A stretch of 64,000 bases of DNA from Pseudomonas viciae. Its GTDB lineage: Bacteria; Pseudomonadota; Gammaproteobacteria; Pseudomonadales; Pseudomonadaceae. How positions within the stretch are numbered: position 1 is the first letter of the stretch; every line of letters starts with the position of its first letter. A program made the position numbers and the translations under genes. Below, in pieces: positions 57,601 to 62,681 of the stretch. The notes beneath the pieces were generated by a model. The model was not told the DNA's origin. It was given only the letters and a program-made list of their open reading frames with translations, and did not search any database. The DNA lies in assembly GCF_004786035.1 (NCBI RefSeq), contig NZ_CP035088.1, positions 5,789,001 through 5,853,000 on the forward strand, written 5' to 3'.

Positions 57601-58273
57601 AACCGGCTCCGACAATTACATACAAGCCTACAATCCGGAGCACGGTTTCCTGGGCGATCTGCTGGAGTCGGCATGGGATGTGAACTTGGGTGACATCGTG
57701 CGCTCCGGTAACGCCCGGCAATTGAGCGACTTCTATCAAGCGGGGATCGATCAAGGCTACAAATTGGACTTGGTAGGCCACAGCCAGGGCGCGCTGCTGA
57801 CCTATCGGGCAATTCAGGGCATGAACTTCGGCACAAGCGCCGGTAGCATTCAGCTTTCCGGGGCACCCGTCTACGCACAAAACTTCTACGACAGTGCCAA
57901 GGAAGCGGGTTTCAGTATTCGGAACGGGAATGCGGTATTCCAAGTGAACCGTCCCGACAGCCAAGTGTTCTTTGGCATGTTGCCCATGACCGACACGGTA
58001 TCCGATCTGTTGGGGCGTAACTCCATGAACGCGAACGATACATTCACTCGCTTTCTCGGTGCCATCTTCACCGTGCCCTATCTAAAGGGTAATGCCAGTC
58101 CCCACTCAAATTACCTGTGCCAAGTGAAATCGATGTGCGCTACTGGGGCCAGTCAACTGCAGCAGGACTTTAAGAACGGCACGACCACCAACAAGGACGG
58201 GACCAAGAATCGGACCTACATCGTCCCGACCTTTATCGGCCCGGATGGCAGCTCCGGTAGCACTCCATTTTGA
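48635..58273 (+). CDS. TpsA/CdiA-like giant filamentous hemagglutinin with C-terminal lipase-like domain
   Basis: A 3,212-residue two-partner-secreted protein. A short signal (residues 1-~29) leads into the TPS domain, with 'NPNGITCSGCGF' and 'NTPRATLTTG' at ~139-162. Residues ~290-1300 are beta-helix hemagglutinin repeats built on N-x-G and L-x-N-Q-G units. Residues ~1310-1780 are a less repetitive segment with 'CTDC'. Residues ~1780-2680 carry GRD/AGRD-type repeats (filamentous hemagglutinin type 2). A conserved junction 'DVRATVGAGNIIVRND...SGLNRDPSKAYDITRD' is followed by 'ALVENPNLAP', not a true VENN motif. The final ~350 residues are unlike the rest and hold a GHSQG elbow. Start 48635 (MDVRSP) has GGAAG before it; 48620 is possible. 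Probable contact-dependent toxin carrier. Confidence 0.92.
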   Translation: MDVRSPLSQSIALSLASIVFLNPIVAAAAGLAVDAAAGGKTTIGAAGNGVPVININGTNGSGLSHNKFTDYNVGKNGVILNNATGKTQSTQLGGIIVGNSNLKGQAAQVILNEITSGNRSHLAGYTEVAGQAARVIVANPNGITCSGCGFINTPRATLTTGKPIMDGQRLDSFQVDGGDISIEGAGLDASDVDQFDLITRSAKLNANIYAKNLNVVTGRNDVSADNLSATARAEDGSKKPELAIDSSALGGMYAGAIRLVGTEKGVGVRLAGDMAASVGDIQIDASGKVSMNNASANQAITVNGQSLDVQGKVYAGTQVSVNTRANVTVGKSIAARDKVTVTSAGKVINNGIVEAGVNPDNTRNQGGDVTITAKQLTNTGNVVASRNLAVDASEVIDNQNGIIQGANVGLTSARLVNQGTSARVLGLNTLSLLTPAIVNLGALIRFGDGQSTTLNLDSLDNTDGHLELAGGNLELNTRQLTNLRGSVIADQLQLTAERLDNQGGLIASSVGQSNLKVSGQLDNTGGVLQAQSLLDVSAARVLNQGGKVVADHLKLTAERLDNSANGLISAELGNNALTVTQDLINQGGRIQAASVLTVKSGTVDNLGGTLVGQQLTLVSQGALNNQQGKISADQLDLTAQDVNNTEGLLQGTSVATLSARDLNNLKGNVNGGQLSVGLDSLSQNTQGVLSAETGKLTMVVAQQLNNSAGHLQAKVGDLDVSAAALNNQQGVIVGKQLLLTQSGLLDNRGGRVVGDQLTVGAGRIDNSANGLLLAGTGGALLTLKDQGMTRGQLLNNQGRVQSDGHLQINGSDIDNHGGVLLGSSVGANASSLDNSAQGSVIASGGTIELVVSGVLNNALGLIDGGESAVRVTQATQFDNQGGTLAGKRLDVQGTVVDNRKGQLLSGTEGLKITATTVNNSEGLVLARGGHADLQLNQGTLNNQGGALQGDSAEVVAASVDNSALAGKAGLINAQVGDLKLLVDNLTNQAGRLYAQGLLSSQGQVLDNRAGGEISARTLSLNAVSTYNQTGLIESGGNLLLTGDNLNNSTGRIRAIGGNLSQILLTGDLNNQSGSIGVTSQALNLKAGALNNLAGSVEHTGAGLLKIDLASLSGNQGSITGLGHGDVDISSINGTGRLQFNGALDVAVGNNLNLLAGDRIASASNLMLSATTLNNSGEVLSDGDLSLTLTGDLNNDGLLSAAKAVSLSAGNLTQNGGRIASAGDTTLNLRGNLDNLGRLIASQNLKIHAAQVSNRGTLGALGQVDIFAGNGISTSADTLIYSGADMNLRGASLSNLYGDIYSKGNLSFAALDGGQANSLSNRSANIESEGDMNLNVANLENTKDTFEIGESLVSRRIDINCTDCSGKHHTATFIVNSTYLGKIIQDSPGARLIAGRDLLINAGTVENKQSLLAANRDAFVNATNFYNRGATLDQRVESTTYFLHGVKQGDFRWAESNANAWNAANAGSAPDQQQPIPTAITQYPLIGQSSVVHNGTQTGYASTLQSGRQLNLTVTGNLENGTLTQQASAQLTGQSLTNTVGLVGGQTITVNALGSGGSTQVAADVRRVERVAADGSTQLSFVPVDFAGVPFAAVDPTALATYRLPEGDYGLFVRSQNPDSRYLIETNPNLTNLSRFMSSDYMLGLLGYNDDRSWRRLGDGLYETRLIREAVLAQTGQRFLAASLTSDYEQYQYLMDNAIAAKNSLQLSVGVALSAQQVAALTHDIVWMETRQVQGQQVLVPVLYLAQAESRNLRGGSLVQARDINLMAGNDLTNVGTLRASSNLVAEAGNNLYQGGLTQASERVSLMAQNSIRNALGGEVRGNQVDLTAVKGDVVNERAAMEVLYGSGSRTNLDQGSLISARQQLNVSAGRDLTNKGQINSDGNATLNAGRDVEMLAVQDHTFTQNAIRRGLVTNNTVKTLGSSVTTGGNLEVNAGRDMAVVASQVKAGHDLALNAGNDIAIVSAQDEQSSTFYQKKKGSWGKSKTTQSADSATSNVASQIEAGHDLTVNVTQDKDGRIGLTGGRDVSVIGSQLKAGNDLLVGGAGDVNLMSAQEQTDSSYSMKKKGSFGLSKSGNSRSSSSITQVGSELSAGNDAVVVAGGNVNLSASRVDAKRDAQLRAGMVDKNGDVNLMDAANESTSQSEKYKSKVGFSTSGNFISIASAKKSGQANLQTQSVGSQVTAGRDVTVQSIRDVNMIGSTAQAGRNLQVGAGRDVNVLAGSNSQDQSNWKSTKQSGLSLESDRNGFTAFAGREATKEKSRAAQQTAAGSQLVAGQDMTVQAGRDLTLEGAGLDAGRDISLQATRDINVDAADETFIQERSKTRDRNGLTANISHNYGNTMDAINGTGKGEDNVSKASSVLSTVDAINSFTSGPTSATHLGSASQGTSSRSEIRDNVPSTLSAGRDINAMAGNNLNVRGSQFEAGRDITLVGKNVNLDVARGAINQESQTTRSQGGINGQSGGGSARAGIGGSNGVASEEMTQGTNNPSVLLSGRDTNIEASENLTMIGTQVIAGHDIDLRAGKDLTIRAAQNDSDSESTRRSGGGEVGIALGGKDFIAVYASVDMGKGKLERETEKQQTAYLYAGNQLRFNSGNDTTIAGANLRADEVVGRVGGDLLVSSVPDTGKVSGKQFDASVTVSIGLAGGGGVSGSVGAGKTTGKTNWVEQQTSITGKNGVDIRTEKHTQIDGALIAADNGKLKLDTNTLGFRDINGVDKEHSYYVNVGGAFGWGAEAGNGAKATGGKDVAFTGDKSLSGAPKEGFNGWSVSGYDYRKEREQDVRATVGAGNIIVRNDAITGQHSTSGLNRDPSKAYDITRDKEKRTDLYISESSLNSVGSPMQTLDRWKKGLQDYGKNSSDLFKIYGELTGATEKALVENPNLAPLAWVPAVLERAMDTTSFWTGGLMPGVISHGGVATQLPVLLSGDMSFYRTTLVYQMDTNNKILMDPETGKPLLKSIDAQVILRPDGSGPIATNGIQNAFGAAMVNGGMQTGSDNYIQAYNPEHGFLGDLLESAWDVNLGDIVRSGNARQLSDFYQAGIDQGYKLDLVGHSQGALLTYRAIQGMNFGTSAGSIQLSGAPVYAQNFYDSAKEAGFSIRNGNAVFQVNRPDSQVFFGMLPMTDTVSDLLGRNSMNANDTFTRFLGAIFTVPYLKGNASPHSNYLCQVKSMCATGASQLQQDFKNGTTTNKDGTKNRTYIVPTFIGPDGSSGSTPF
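57180..58270 (+). other. Predicted alpha/beta-hydrolase (lipase-like) toxin domain of TpsA
   Basis: This part of tpsA encodes about residues 2850-3212 and lacks the hemagglutinin repeats. 'LDLVGHSQGALLTYRAI' is a classic Ser-nucleophile elbow (Ser3050). Asp3108 in 'VNRPDSQVFF' and His3157 in 'ASPHSNYL' follow in the right order and spacing for an alpha/beta-hydrolase triad. By eye the DNA here is less GC-rich at third positions than the repeats before it, as is usual for exchanged toxin cassettes. A phospholipase or esterase activity is inferred from the elbow alone. Confidence 0.6.
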
Positions 58274-59076
58274 AGCCACAGCTAGTAGCTCTGGTACCGC
58301 TTCTCGCAGGCCTGTCGGCCTGCGGGCATGCACCGCTGGTGCAGGAAAACGACAGACGTCTAAGCCGTATGTTGTGTGAAGTAGGGGAGCAGCGGGTAAC
58401 GTTGAGTCCGCGTTTTTCTTACGACCTGCCTGGACCGCTGCGCCATACGCCATGTGGCACCTTGGAAAGCGGTTTCGACTATGACAAGCGACGTGATGTG
58501 CAAACGGCAGGTACCACCGGCAGCTTTCGGGCCGGAGCGCTTGAAATACTGGCCTCATCATTGTCCATCGTCGTAGAGGGTTGGCTCGATGGGCGGGAAG
58601 AAGGCACCTTGTATACCCCGGAACAATTTCTCCAATACCAACTTGCCTTAATGGATGTGACTTCAAGCAAAGCACGGCCGCAGGACATCAACTGGGTCAC
58701 TCACCGGAGCATGCAGTGCCTTCGCTTCCACAACGTCTGGCATGGCCCGTCGGGATCCTGGGAAGAGGACGTAAAATACTGGTGTTGGGAAAACCAGAGC
58801 GGTCTGAAACAACCGTTCTCGGTCAGCGCCGGCCAACGCTTACCCGAAGGCACCAAGGGCTACGACCTGGATCAGGCCTTTATCCTGCCCTTCTTCCAGA
58901 GCCTGAAAATCAATCGCCTGTCCGATACCGCCCTGGCCGAGGCTGACGCAAAAATCAAAGCCGCCTGCGCCCACGTCAAATCCCGCTATGACCAGCACCT
59001 GAACTGGGGCGACGACTACCCGGACAAACGCCTGACCCGCCAGCGCCTGCGCGCCTGCGGGTATGACGTGCCCTAG
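58270..59076 (+). CDS. Predicted lipoprotein, candidate immunity protein for the TpsA lipase domain
   Basis: A 268-residue protein starting with TTG at 58270, inside the tpsA stop (TTGA overlap, 58270-58273), so translation is coupled. The N-terminus 'MKPQLVALVPLLAGLSACGHAP' is a lipoprotein signal with lipobox LSAC and Cys18 as the lipidated residue. I recognise no family in the mature part, which has several Trp, Cys and aromatic residues. CDI immunity genes directly follow their toxin gene, but most are cytoplasmic. A lipoprotein partner would fit a toxin acting on membrane lipids from the periplasm, as with type VI lipase effectors. Alternative: an accessory lipoprotein without immunity function. 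Confidence 0.65.
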   Translation: MKPQLVALVPLLAGLSACGHAPLVQENDRRLSRMLCEVGEQRVTLSPRFSYDLPGPLRHTPCGTLESGFDYDKRRDVQTAGTTGSFRAGALEILASSLSIVVEGWLDGREEGTLYTPEQFLQYQLALMDVTSSKARPQDINWVTHRSMQCLRFHNVWHGPSGSWEEDVKYWCWENQSGLKQPFSVSAGQRLPEGTKGYDLDQAFILPFFQSLKINRLSDTALAEADAKIKAACAHVKSRYDQHLNWGDDYPDKRLTRQRLRACGYDVP

Positions 59077-59099
59077 GCAAAACAGAACCTGCGCCCAAT

Positions 59100-59128
59100 A
59101 AAAAAGGGAGACCCGTCGGCCTCCCCTT
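59100..59128 (-). terminator. Intrinsic terminator for minus-strand transcription
   Basis: Read on the minus strand, GGGAGGCC...GGTCTCCC forms a hairpin directly followed by six T residues. On the plus strand the hairpin is preceded by the A-run, so it does not serve the island genes. It implies a leftward transcript starting in the lrp upstream region, although no gene stands there. Confidence 0.7.
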
Positions 59129-59290
59129 GAGAATTTCGTCCGTGCTCGACGCTTTTGACGTCGGCTCACCTCACGCCGTCTTCTGGACAGTGTGCAGCTC
59201 GGGGGTCTGCCAGCGCCGGTGGGCGCTGCGACCGCAGCCGGCCTGATTAGGCGGGCTGCACTGGACTGTTTGTCCGAGCAGTGATCTTGG
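59100..59290 (-). ncRNA. Candidate structured small RNA upstream of lrp
   Basis: The minus strand from about 59290 to the terminator at 59100 is rich in nested pairings. GGACA...GTGCAGC (59255-59275) pairs with GCTGCAC-ACTGTCC (59185-59198) with a bulge. Inside are GCCT-AATC-AGGC (59241-59252) and the perfect CAGCGCC/GGCGCTG stem with a 4-base loop (59211-59228). GACG/CGTC and the terminator follow. The only minus-strand frame of note (59171-59359, 62 codons) has no ribosome site. No known riboswitch or Pseudomonas RNA was recognised. A decayed gene end with a leftover terminator is the alternative. Confidence 0.4.
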
Positions 59291-59323
59291 TGATAAGAAT
59301 AAGCCTGGGGCGCCGACAGATGA

Positions 59324-59359
59324 TTGCGAAGATTGCGTAAATAAACAGCTCTTGCGCAA
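59324..59359. promoter_or_regulatory. Repeated TTGCGNAA sites upstream of lrp
   Basis: TTGCGAA (59324), TTGCGTAA (59333) and the dyad TTGCGCAA (59352) lie 55-90 bp before the lrp start, with a further GCAATT at about 59387. Such phased repeats fit multi-dimer Lrp binding and autoregulation, and could also act on a divergent leftward transcript. Confidence 0.4.
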
Positions 59360-59413
59360 TTTTTAACCCTAGATAGATAATCCACCGCAATTATCAAGAT
59401 AAAGGCCCGACTG

Positions 59414-59893
59414 ATGAGCAAACTCGACCGTTACGACCTGAGCATTCTGGCGGAATTGCAGCGCGATGCGCGCATCTCCAACCAGGAACTGGCCGAACGC
59501 ATCGGCCTGTCACCCTCACCTTGCTCGCGACGAGTCAAGCAACTGGAGGACGACGGCTACATTTCCCGCCAGGTTGCCCTGCTCGACCGCAAGATGCTGG
59601 GCCTGAGCCTGACCGCCTATGTGCTGATCGGCATGGACCGCCACACTCCCGAGCGCTTCGAGAACTTCGAAGCCGCCATCCGCAACCTGCCGCAAGTGCT
59701 CGAATGCAGCCTGGTGACCGGCATGGATGCCGACTATCAGCTCAAGGTGGTGGTACCGGACATGGATCATTACCAGAAGCTGCTGCTGGGGCACCTGACC
59801 CGGATCGATGGCGTCACCAGCGTGCGTTCGAGCTTTGTGCTGAACCAGGTGCTCAACAGCACCGAACTGCCGTTGACTCATCTGCGTAGCTGA
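59414..59893 (+). CDS. Lrp/AsnC family transcriptional regulator
   Basis: A 159-residue Lrp protein. The helix-turn-helix is 'YDLSILAELQRDARISNQELAERIGLSPSPCSRRVKQLEDDGYI' (residues ~6-49). The RAM domain includes 'LECSLVTGMDADYQLKVVVPDMDHYQKLLLGHL' and 'VRSSFVLNQV'. It differs in sequence from the Lrp at 36930. Usually such genes sit divergent to a target, but on its left there is now only the candidate RNA and the TPS island, so its original neighbour may be lost or its target elsewhere. Confidence 0.92.
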   Translation: MSKLDRYDLSILAELQRDARISNQELAERIGLSPSPCSRRVKQLEDDGYISRQVALLDRKMLGLSLTAYVLIGMDRHTPERFENFEAAIRNLPQVLECSLVTGMDADYQLKVVVPDMDHYQKLLLGHLTRIDGVTSVRSSFVLNQVLNSTELPLTHLRS

Positions 59894-59900
59894 AGCCCCC

Positions 59901-59996
59901 ATCGCGAGCAAGCTCGCTCCCACAAGGATTGGGTGTGAACGCGGATTGGTGATTACAAAAAAGTTCAAATGTGGGAGCGGGCTTGCTCACGATGGC
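59901..59996. repeat. Inverted REP pair after lrp
   Basis: ATCGCGAGCAAGCTCGCTCC-type copy at 59901-59924 and an inverted GTGGGAGCGGGC-TTGCTCACGAT copy at 59970-59996 lie between lrp and the DUF2788 gene. Confidence 0.8.
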
Positions 59997-60109
59997 GTCA
60001 GCCCAGCCGATGAATAGCTGCGACACACCGCCGCAGGCCAATCCCTCGCCCTCCCCCCATGCCGTATACTCGCCACGCCTTTTCAACCTCGACCACGCCG
60101 GAGTGCCCG

Positions 60110-60319
60110 ATGGATCCTGCTGTTTTCGAAGAGTGGATGATGACCGGCCTGGTCAGCATCCTGATCATTTTCATGGGTTTCATCGTCTGGGACCTGGCGA
60201 AGAAGTCCAAGGCCGGGCGTTTCGGCTCGTTCATTCTGTTTTTCGTGCTGGGGCTCGGCGTGGCGGCGTTCGTTATCAAGAGCGTGGTGATCGGCCTGAT
60301 CGAGACCGGGACGCTATAA
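60110..60319 (+). CDS. DUF2788 small membrane protein
   Basis: A 69-residue protein with two predicted membrane segments ('[20 protein letters not shown]' region and '[27 protein letters not shown]'). It matches DUF2788, a family common in pseudomonads with no assigned role. ATG 60110 starts the conserved part; the open frame upstream is not conserved in style. Its stop overlaps the convergent pseudouridine synthase gene by 6 bp. Confidence 0.82.
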   Translation: MDPAVFEEWMMTGLVSILIIFMGFIVWDLAKKSKAGRFGSFILFFVLGLGVAAFVIKSVVIGLIETGTL

Positions 60320-60949
60320 GCGCGCCGGCACTTCTTTCCACTGGCCCTGATCGAGCCCTTCGATTGTCCAGTCGCCGATCCTGACCCGCACCAGGCGCAA
60401 TGTCGGCAAGCCCACCGCAGCGGTCATGCGTCGCACCTGGCGGTTGCGCCCTTCGCGTATCACCAGTTCCAGCCAGCTGGTGGGCACGCTTTTACGAAAG
60501 CGTACCGGCGGGTTGCGTGGCCATAATTGCGGTTCATCCAATTGGCGCGCCTCGGCCGGCAAGGTCATGCCGTCGTTCAACTCCACGCCGTCACGCAGAC
60601 GCTGCAATTGTTCGGCACTCGGCTCGCCCTCCACCTGTACCCAATAGGTCTTGGCCAGCTTGTGCTTGGGGTCGGCGATGCGTGCCTGCAATTGCCCATC
60701 GTTGGTCAGCAACAGTAACCCTTCGCTGTCGCGATCCAGCCGCCCGGCCGGGTAGATGCCCGGCACATCGATAAAATCCTTGAGCGTCGCCCGCCCCTCG
60801 CCGTCACTGAATTGCGTCAGCACATCGAAGGGCTTGTTGAACAGGATCAGCTTCGGCTCGGCTGGCGGGGCCTTGGCCACGCGGCGCGGGGCGGAGGCTG
60901 GGGGCTTCGCGCCAGGACGGCGGGAAACAGGGCGTGGGGGACGAGACAT
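60314..60949 (-). CDS. rluE: 23S rRNA pseudouridine synthase RluE-like
   Basis: A 211-residue RsuA-family pseudouridine synthase without an S4 domain. A basic Pro/Arg-rich N-terminus (~1-35) precedes '[14 protein letters not shown]'. The catalytic Asp is in '[18 protein letters not shown]', and '[30 protein letters not shown]' is the C-terminal signature. RluE modifies U2457 of 23S rRNA. ATG 60949 is preferred over GTG 60958. Confidence 0.9.
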   Translation of the reverse strand: MSRPPRPVSRRPGAKPPASAPRRVAKAPPAEPKLILFNKPFDVLTQFSDGEGRATLKDFIDVPGIYPAGRLDRDSEGLLLLTNDGQLQARIADPKHKLAKTYWVQVEGEPSAEQLQRLRDGVELNDGMTLPAEARQLDEPQLWPRNPPVRFRKSVPTSWLELVIREGRNRQVRRMTAAVGLPTLRLVRVRIGDWTIEGLDQGQWKEVPARL

Positions 60950-61019
60950 GGCGAACACAACATCTAACGGTCAGGACCGACCATGCTAGTGGCCCGACCG
61001 TTAAATGACCACCATCCGA

Positions 61020-62483
61020 TCAGCGGAACGGTGGCTCGTCGAAGCTGCGCAGTTTGCGCGAATGCAGCGAGTTGAGCTCGGTACGCAGCAGGTCCAAGGC
61101 CGCGATACCGATCTTCAGGTGCTGGTTGACCGCCCGCTCATAGAAGGCGTTGGCCGAACCCGGCAACTTGATCTCGCTGTGCAACGGTTTGTCCGAGACG
61201 CACAGCAACGTGCCGTACGGCACCCGCAGGCGATACCCCTGGGCGGCGATGGTGCCGCTTTCCATGTCCACCGCCACGGCGCGGGACAAGTTGATCAGCG
61301 GACGTTCCTGGGCCCAGCGCAATTCCCAGTTGCGATCATCGTAGGTCAGCACGGTGCCGGTACGCAGGCGTTTCTTCAGCTCGTCGCCCTTTTCTCCGGT
61401 GACATTGGCCGCCGCTTGCTGCAAGGCCATCTGCACTTCGGCCAGGGCCGGAATCGGAATGTTCGGCGGCACCACCCGGTCGAGGATGCCATCGCGGCGC
61501 ATGTAGGCGTGGGCCAACACGTAGTCGCCGATGGTCTGGGACTGCCGCAACCCGCCGCAGTGGCCGATCATCAGCCAGCAATGCGGCCGCAGCACGGCCA
61601 GGTGGTCGGTGATGTTCTTGGCGTTGGACGGACCGACGCCGATGTTCACCAGGGTCACGCCATGACCATCATTGGCTTGCAGGTGATAGGCCGGCATCTG
61701 GTAGCGGTGCCAGACCACGCCAGCAGCTATGGCCGAGGCTTCGCCGTGGTCCATGTCCTTGTCGATGATCACGTTGCCCGGCAGCACCATGCGTACAAAA
61801 CGCGGATCGCTGCGCAACTGCTCCAGACCATGGACGATGAACTGGTCGACGTAGCGGTGATAGTTGGTCAGCAGGATCCACGGCTGCACATGACGCCAGT
61901 CGCTGCCGGTGTAATGCACCAGCCGGCGCAGGGAGAAATCCACCCGCGCGGCGTCGAACAGCGCCAGGGGCAGCGGGTCGGTGTTTTCCCAGTCATAGAG
62001 GCCGTCGGCGATGCCATCGGTGGCGGCCGACAGGTCAGTGCTGGGGAACACCCGCGCCAGCACCGCGGCGGTTACGCCGGAGCCGGCCAGTTCATCGCCC
62101 TGCTCCACCACGTACGGGTACGGAATGTTCTGCTCGCTGACACCCACTTCCACGGTGACGGTAAAGTCGTGCATCAGCGGGACCAGCTGTTCCAGCAGGT
62201 ACTTACGAAACGCAGCAGGATGGGTGACGGTGACGCTGTAGGTGCCCGGCAGCTGGACCTTGGCGTAAGCGCGCGTGGTTTGCGGGACCTCGCCATGGCA
62301 GTGATAGGTCAGGCGCAAGGCCGGATAGCGAAACAACGCACGTTGCTCGGCATCCGGCTCGACGCGATCCTTGAGGTAACGCTTGAGCGCCTGGTTCAGC
62401 GCGGTGGTCGCACGCTCGTGCAGGGCGGCCAGCCGGTCCACGGCTTGCTCGGCGGTTTGAACGACAATAAACGCTTCGGTCAC
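61020..62483 (-). CDS. amn: AMP nucleosidase
   Basis: A 487-residue enzyme cleaving AMP to adenine and ribose-5-phosphate. The N-terminal AMP-nucleosidase domain ('TYSVTVTHPAAFRKYLLEQL', 'EVGVSEQNIPYPYVVEQGDEL') is joined to the C-terminal phosphorylase-like domain ('LVNIGVGPSNAKNITDHLAVLRPHCWLMIGHCGGLR', shown as adjoining blocks; 'AVDMESGTIAAQGYR'). GTG at 62483 is chosen because CAGGAAG precedes it; an in-frame ATG at 62519 would add 12 residues without a ribosome site. The length matches E. coli Amn (484). Confidence 0.94.
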   Translation of the reverse strand: MTEAFIVVQTAEQAVDRLAALHERATTALNQALKRYLKDRVEPDAEQRALFRYPALRLTYHCHGEVPQTTRAYAKVQLPGTYSVTVTHPAAFRKYLLEQLVPLMHDFTVTVEVGVSEQNIPYPYVVEQGDELAGSGVTAAVLARVFPSTDLSAATDGIADGLYDWENTDPLPLALFDAARVDFSLRRLVHYTGSDWRHVQPWILLTNYHRYVDQFIVHGLEQLRSDPRFVRMVLPGNVIIDKDMDHGEASAIAAGVVWHRYQMPAYHLQANDGHGVTLVNIGVGPSNAKNITDHLAVLRPHCWLMIGHCGGLRQSQTIGDYVLAHAYMRRDGILDRVVPPNIPIPALAEVQMALQQAAANVTGEKGDELKKRLRTGTVLTYDDRNWELRWAQERPLINLSRAVAVDMESGTIAAQGYRLRVPYGTLLCVSDKPLHSEIKLPGSANAFYERAVNQHLKIGIAALDLLRTELNSLHSRKLRSFDEPPFR

Positions 62484-62574
62484 GATCAGCTTCCTGTGTT
62501 CTGACTTGCAGGCCTTCATCTTGCCTGCATCGCCGCCCGACGGGAACAGTGGCGTAGTGGACTCGATCGATTCC

Positions 62575-62667
62575 CTGTGGGAGCGAGCTTGCTCGCGATA
62601 GCTGAGTATCAGTCACCACAAATGTTGGATGTGCCGACGCCTTCGCGAGCAAGCTCGCTCCCACAGG
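62575..62667. repeat. Inverted REP pair between amn and the acyl-CoA dehydrogenase gene
   Basis: GTGGGAGCGAGC-TTGCTCGCGA (62577-62600) and its inverted copy (62642-62667) lie in the 198-bp gap. The second copy is 15 bp from the dehydrogenase stop and may end its transcript. Confidence 0.85.
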
Positions 62668-62681
62668 GGTATGTGTCGTTT

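Larger units (their letters stand above)
59077..59413. other. Intergenic region between the TPS island and lrp
   Basis: This 337 bp holds a minus-strand terminator (59100-59128), a strongly folded stretch (to ~59290) and an A/T-rich promoter-like part (59320-59400) with repeated TTGCG-AA units before lrp. No protein-coding gene is supported. Confidence 0.6.

Noticed and set aside
48404..57964. Very long minus-strand open frames under tpsA (for example 52454-56395, 1,313 codons, and 50108-51145)
   Set aside because: They are mirror frames of a GC-rich, repetitive gene. They show odd Val/Ala/Gly/Asp-rich composition, no ribosome sites and no recognisable domain, while the plus strand has a complete TpsA architecture.
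59171..59359. 62-codon minus-strand frame as a small protein gene
   Set aside because: No ribosome binding site, unremarkable composition, and the underlying DNA is better explained as a folded RNA or decayed sequence.
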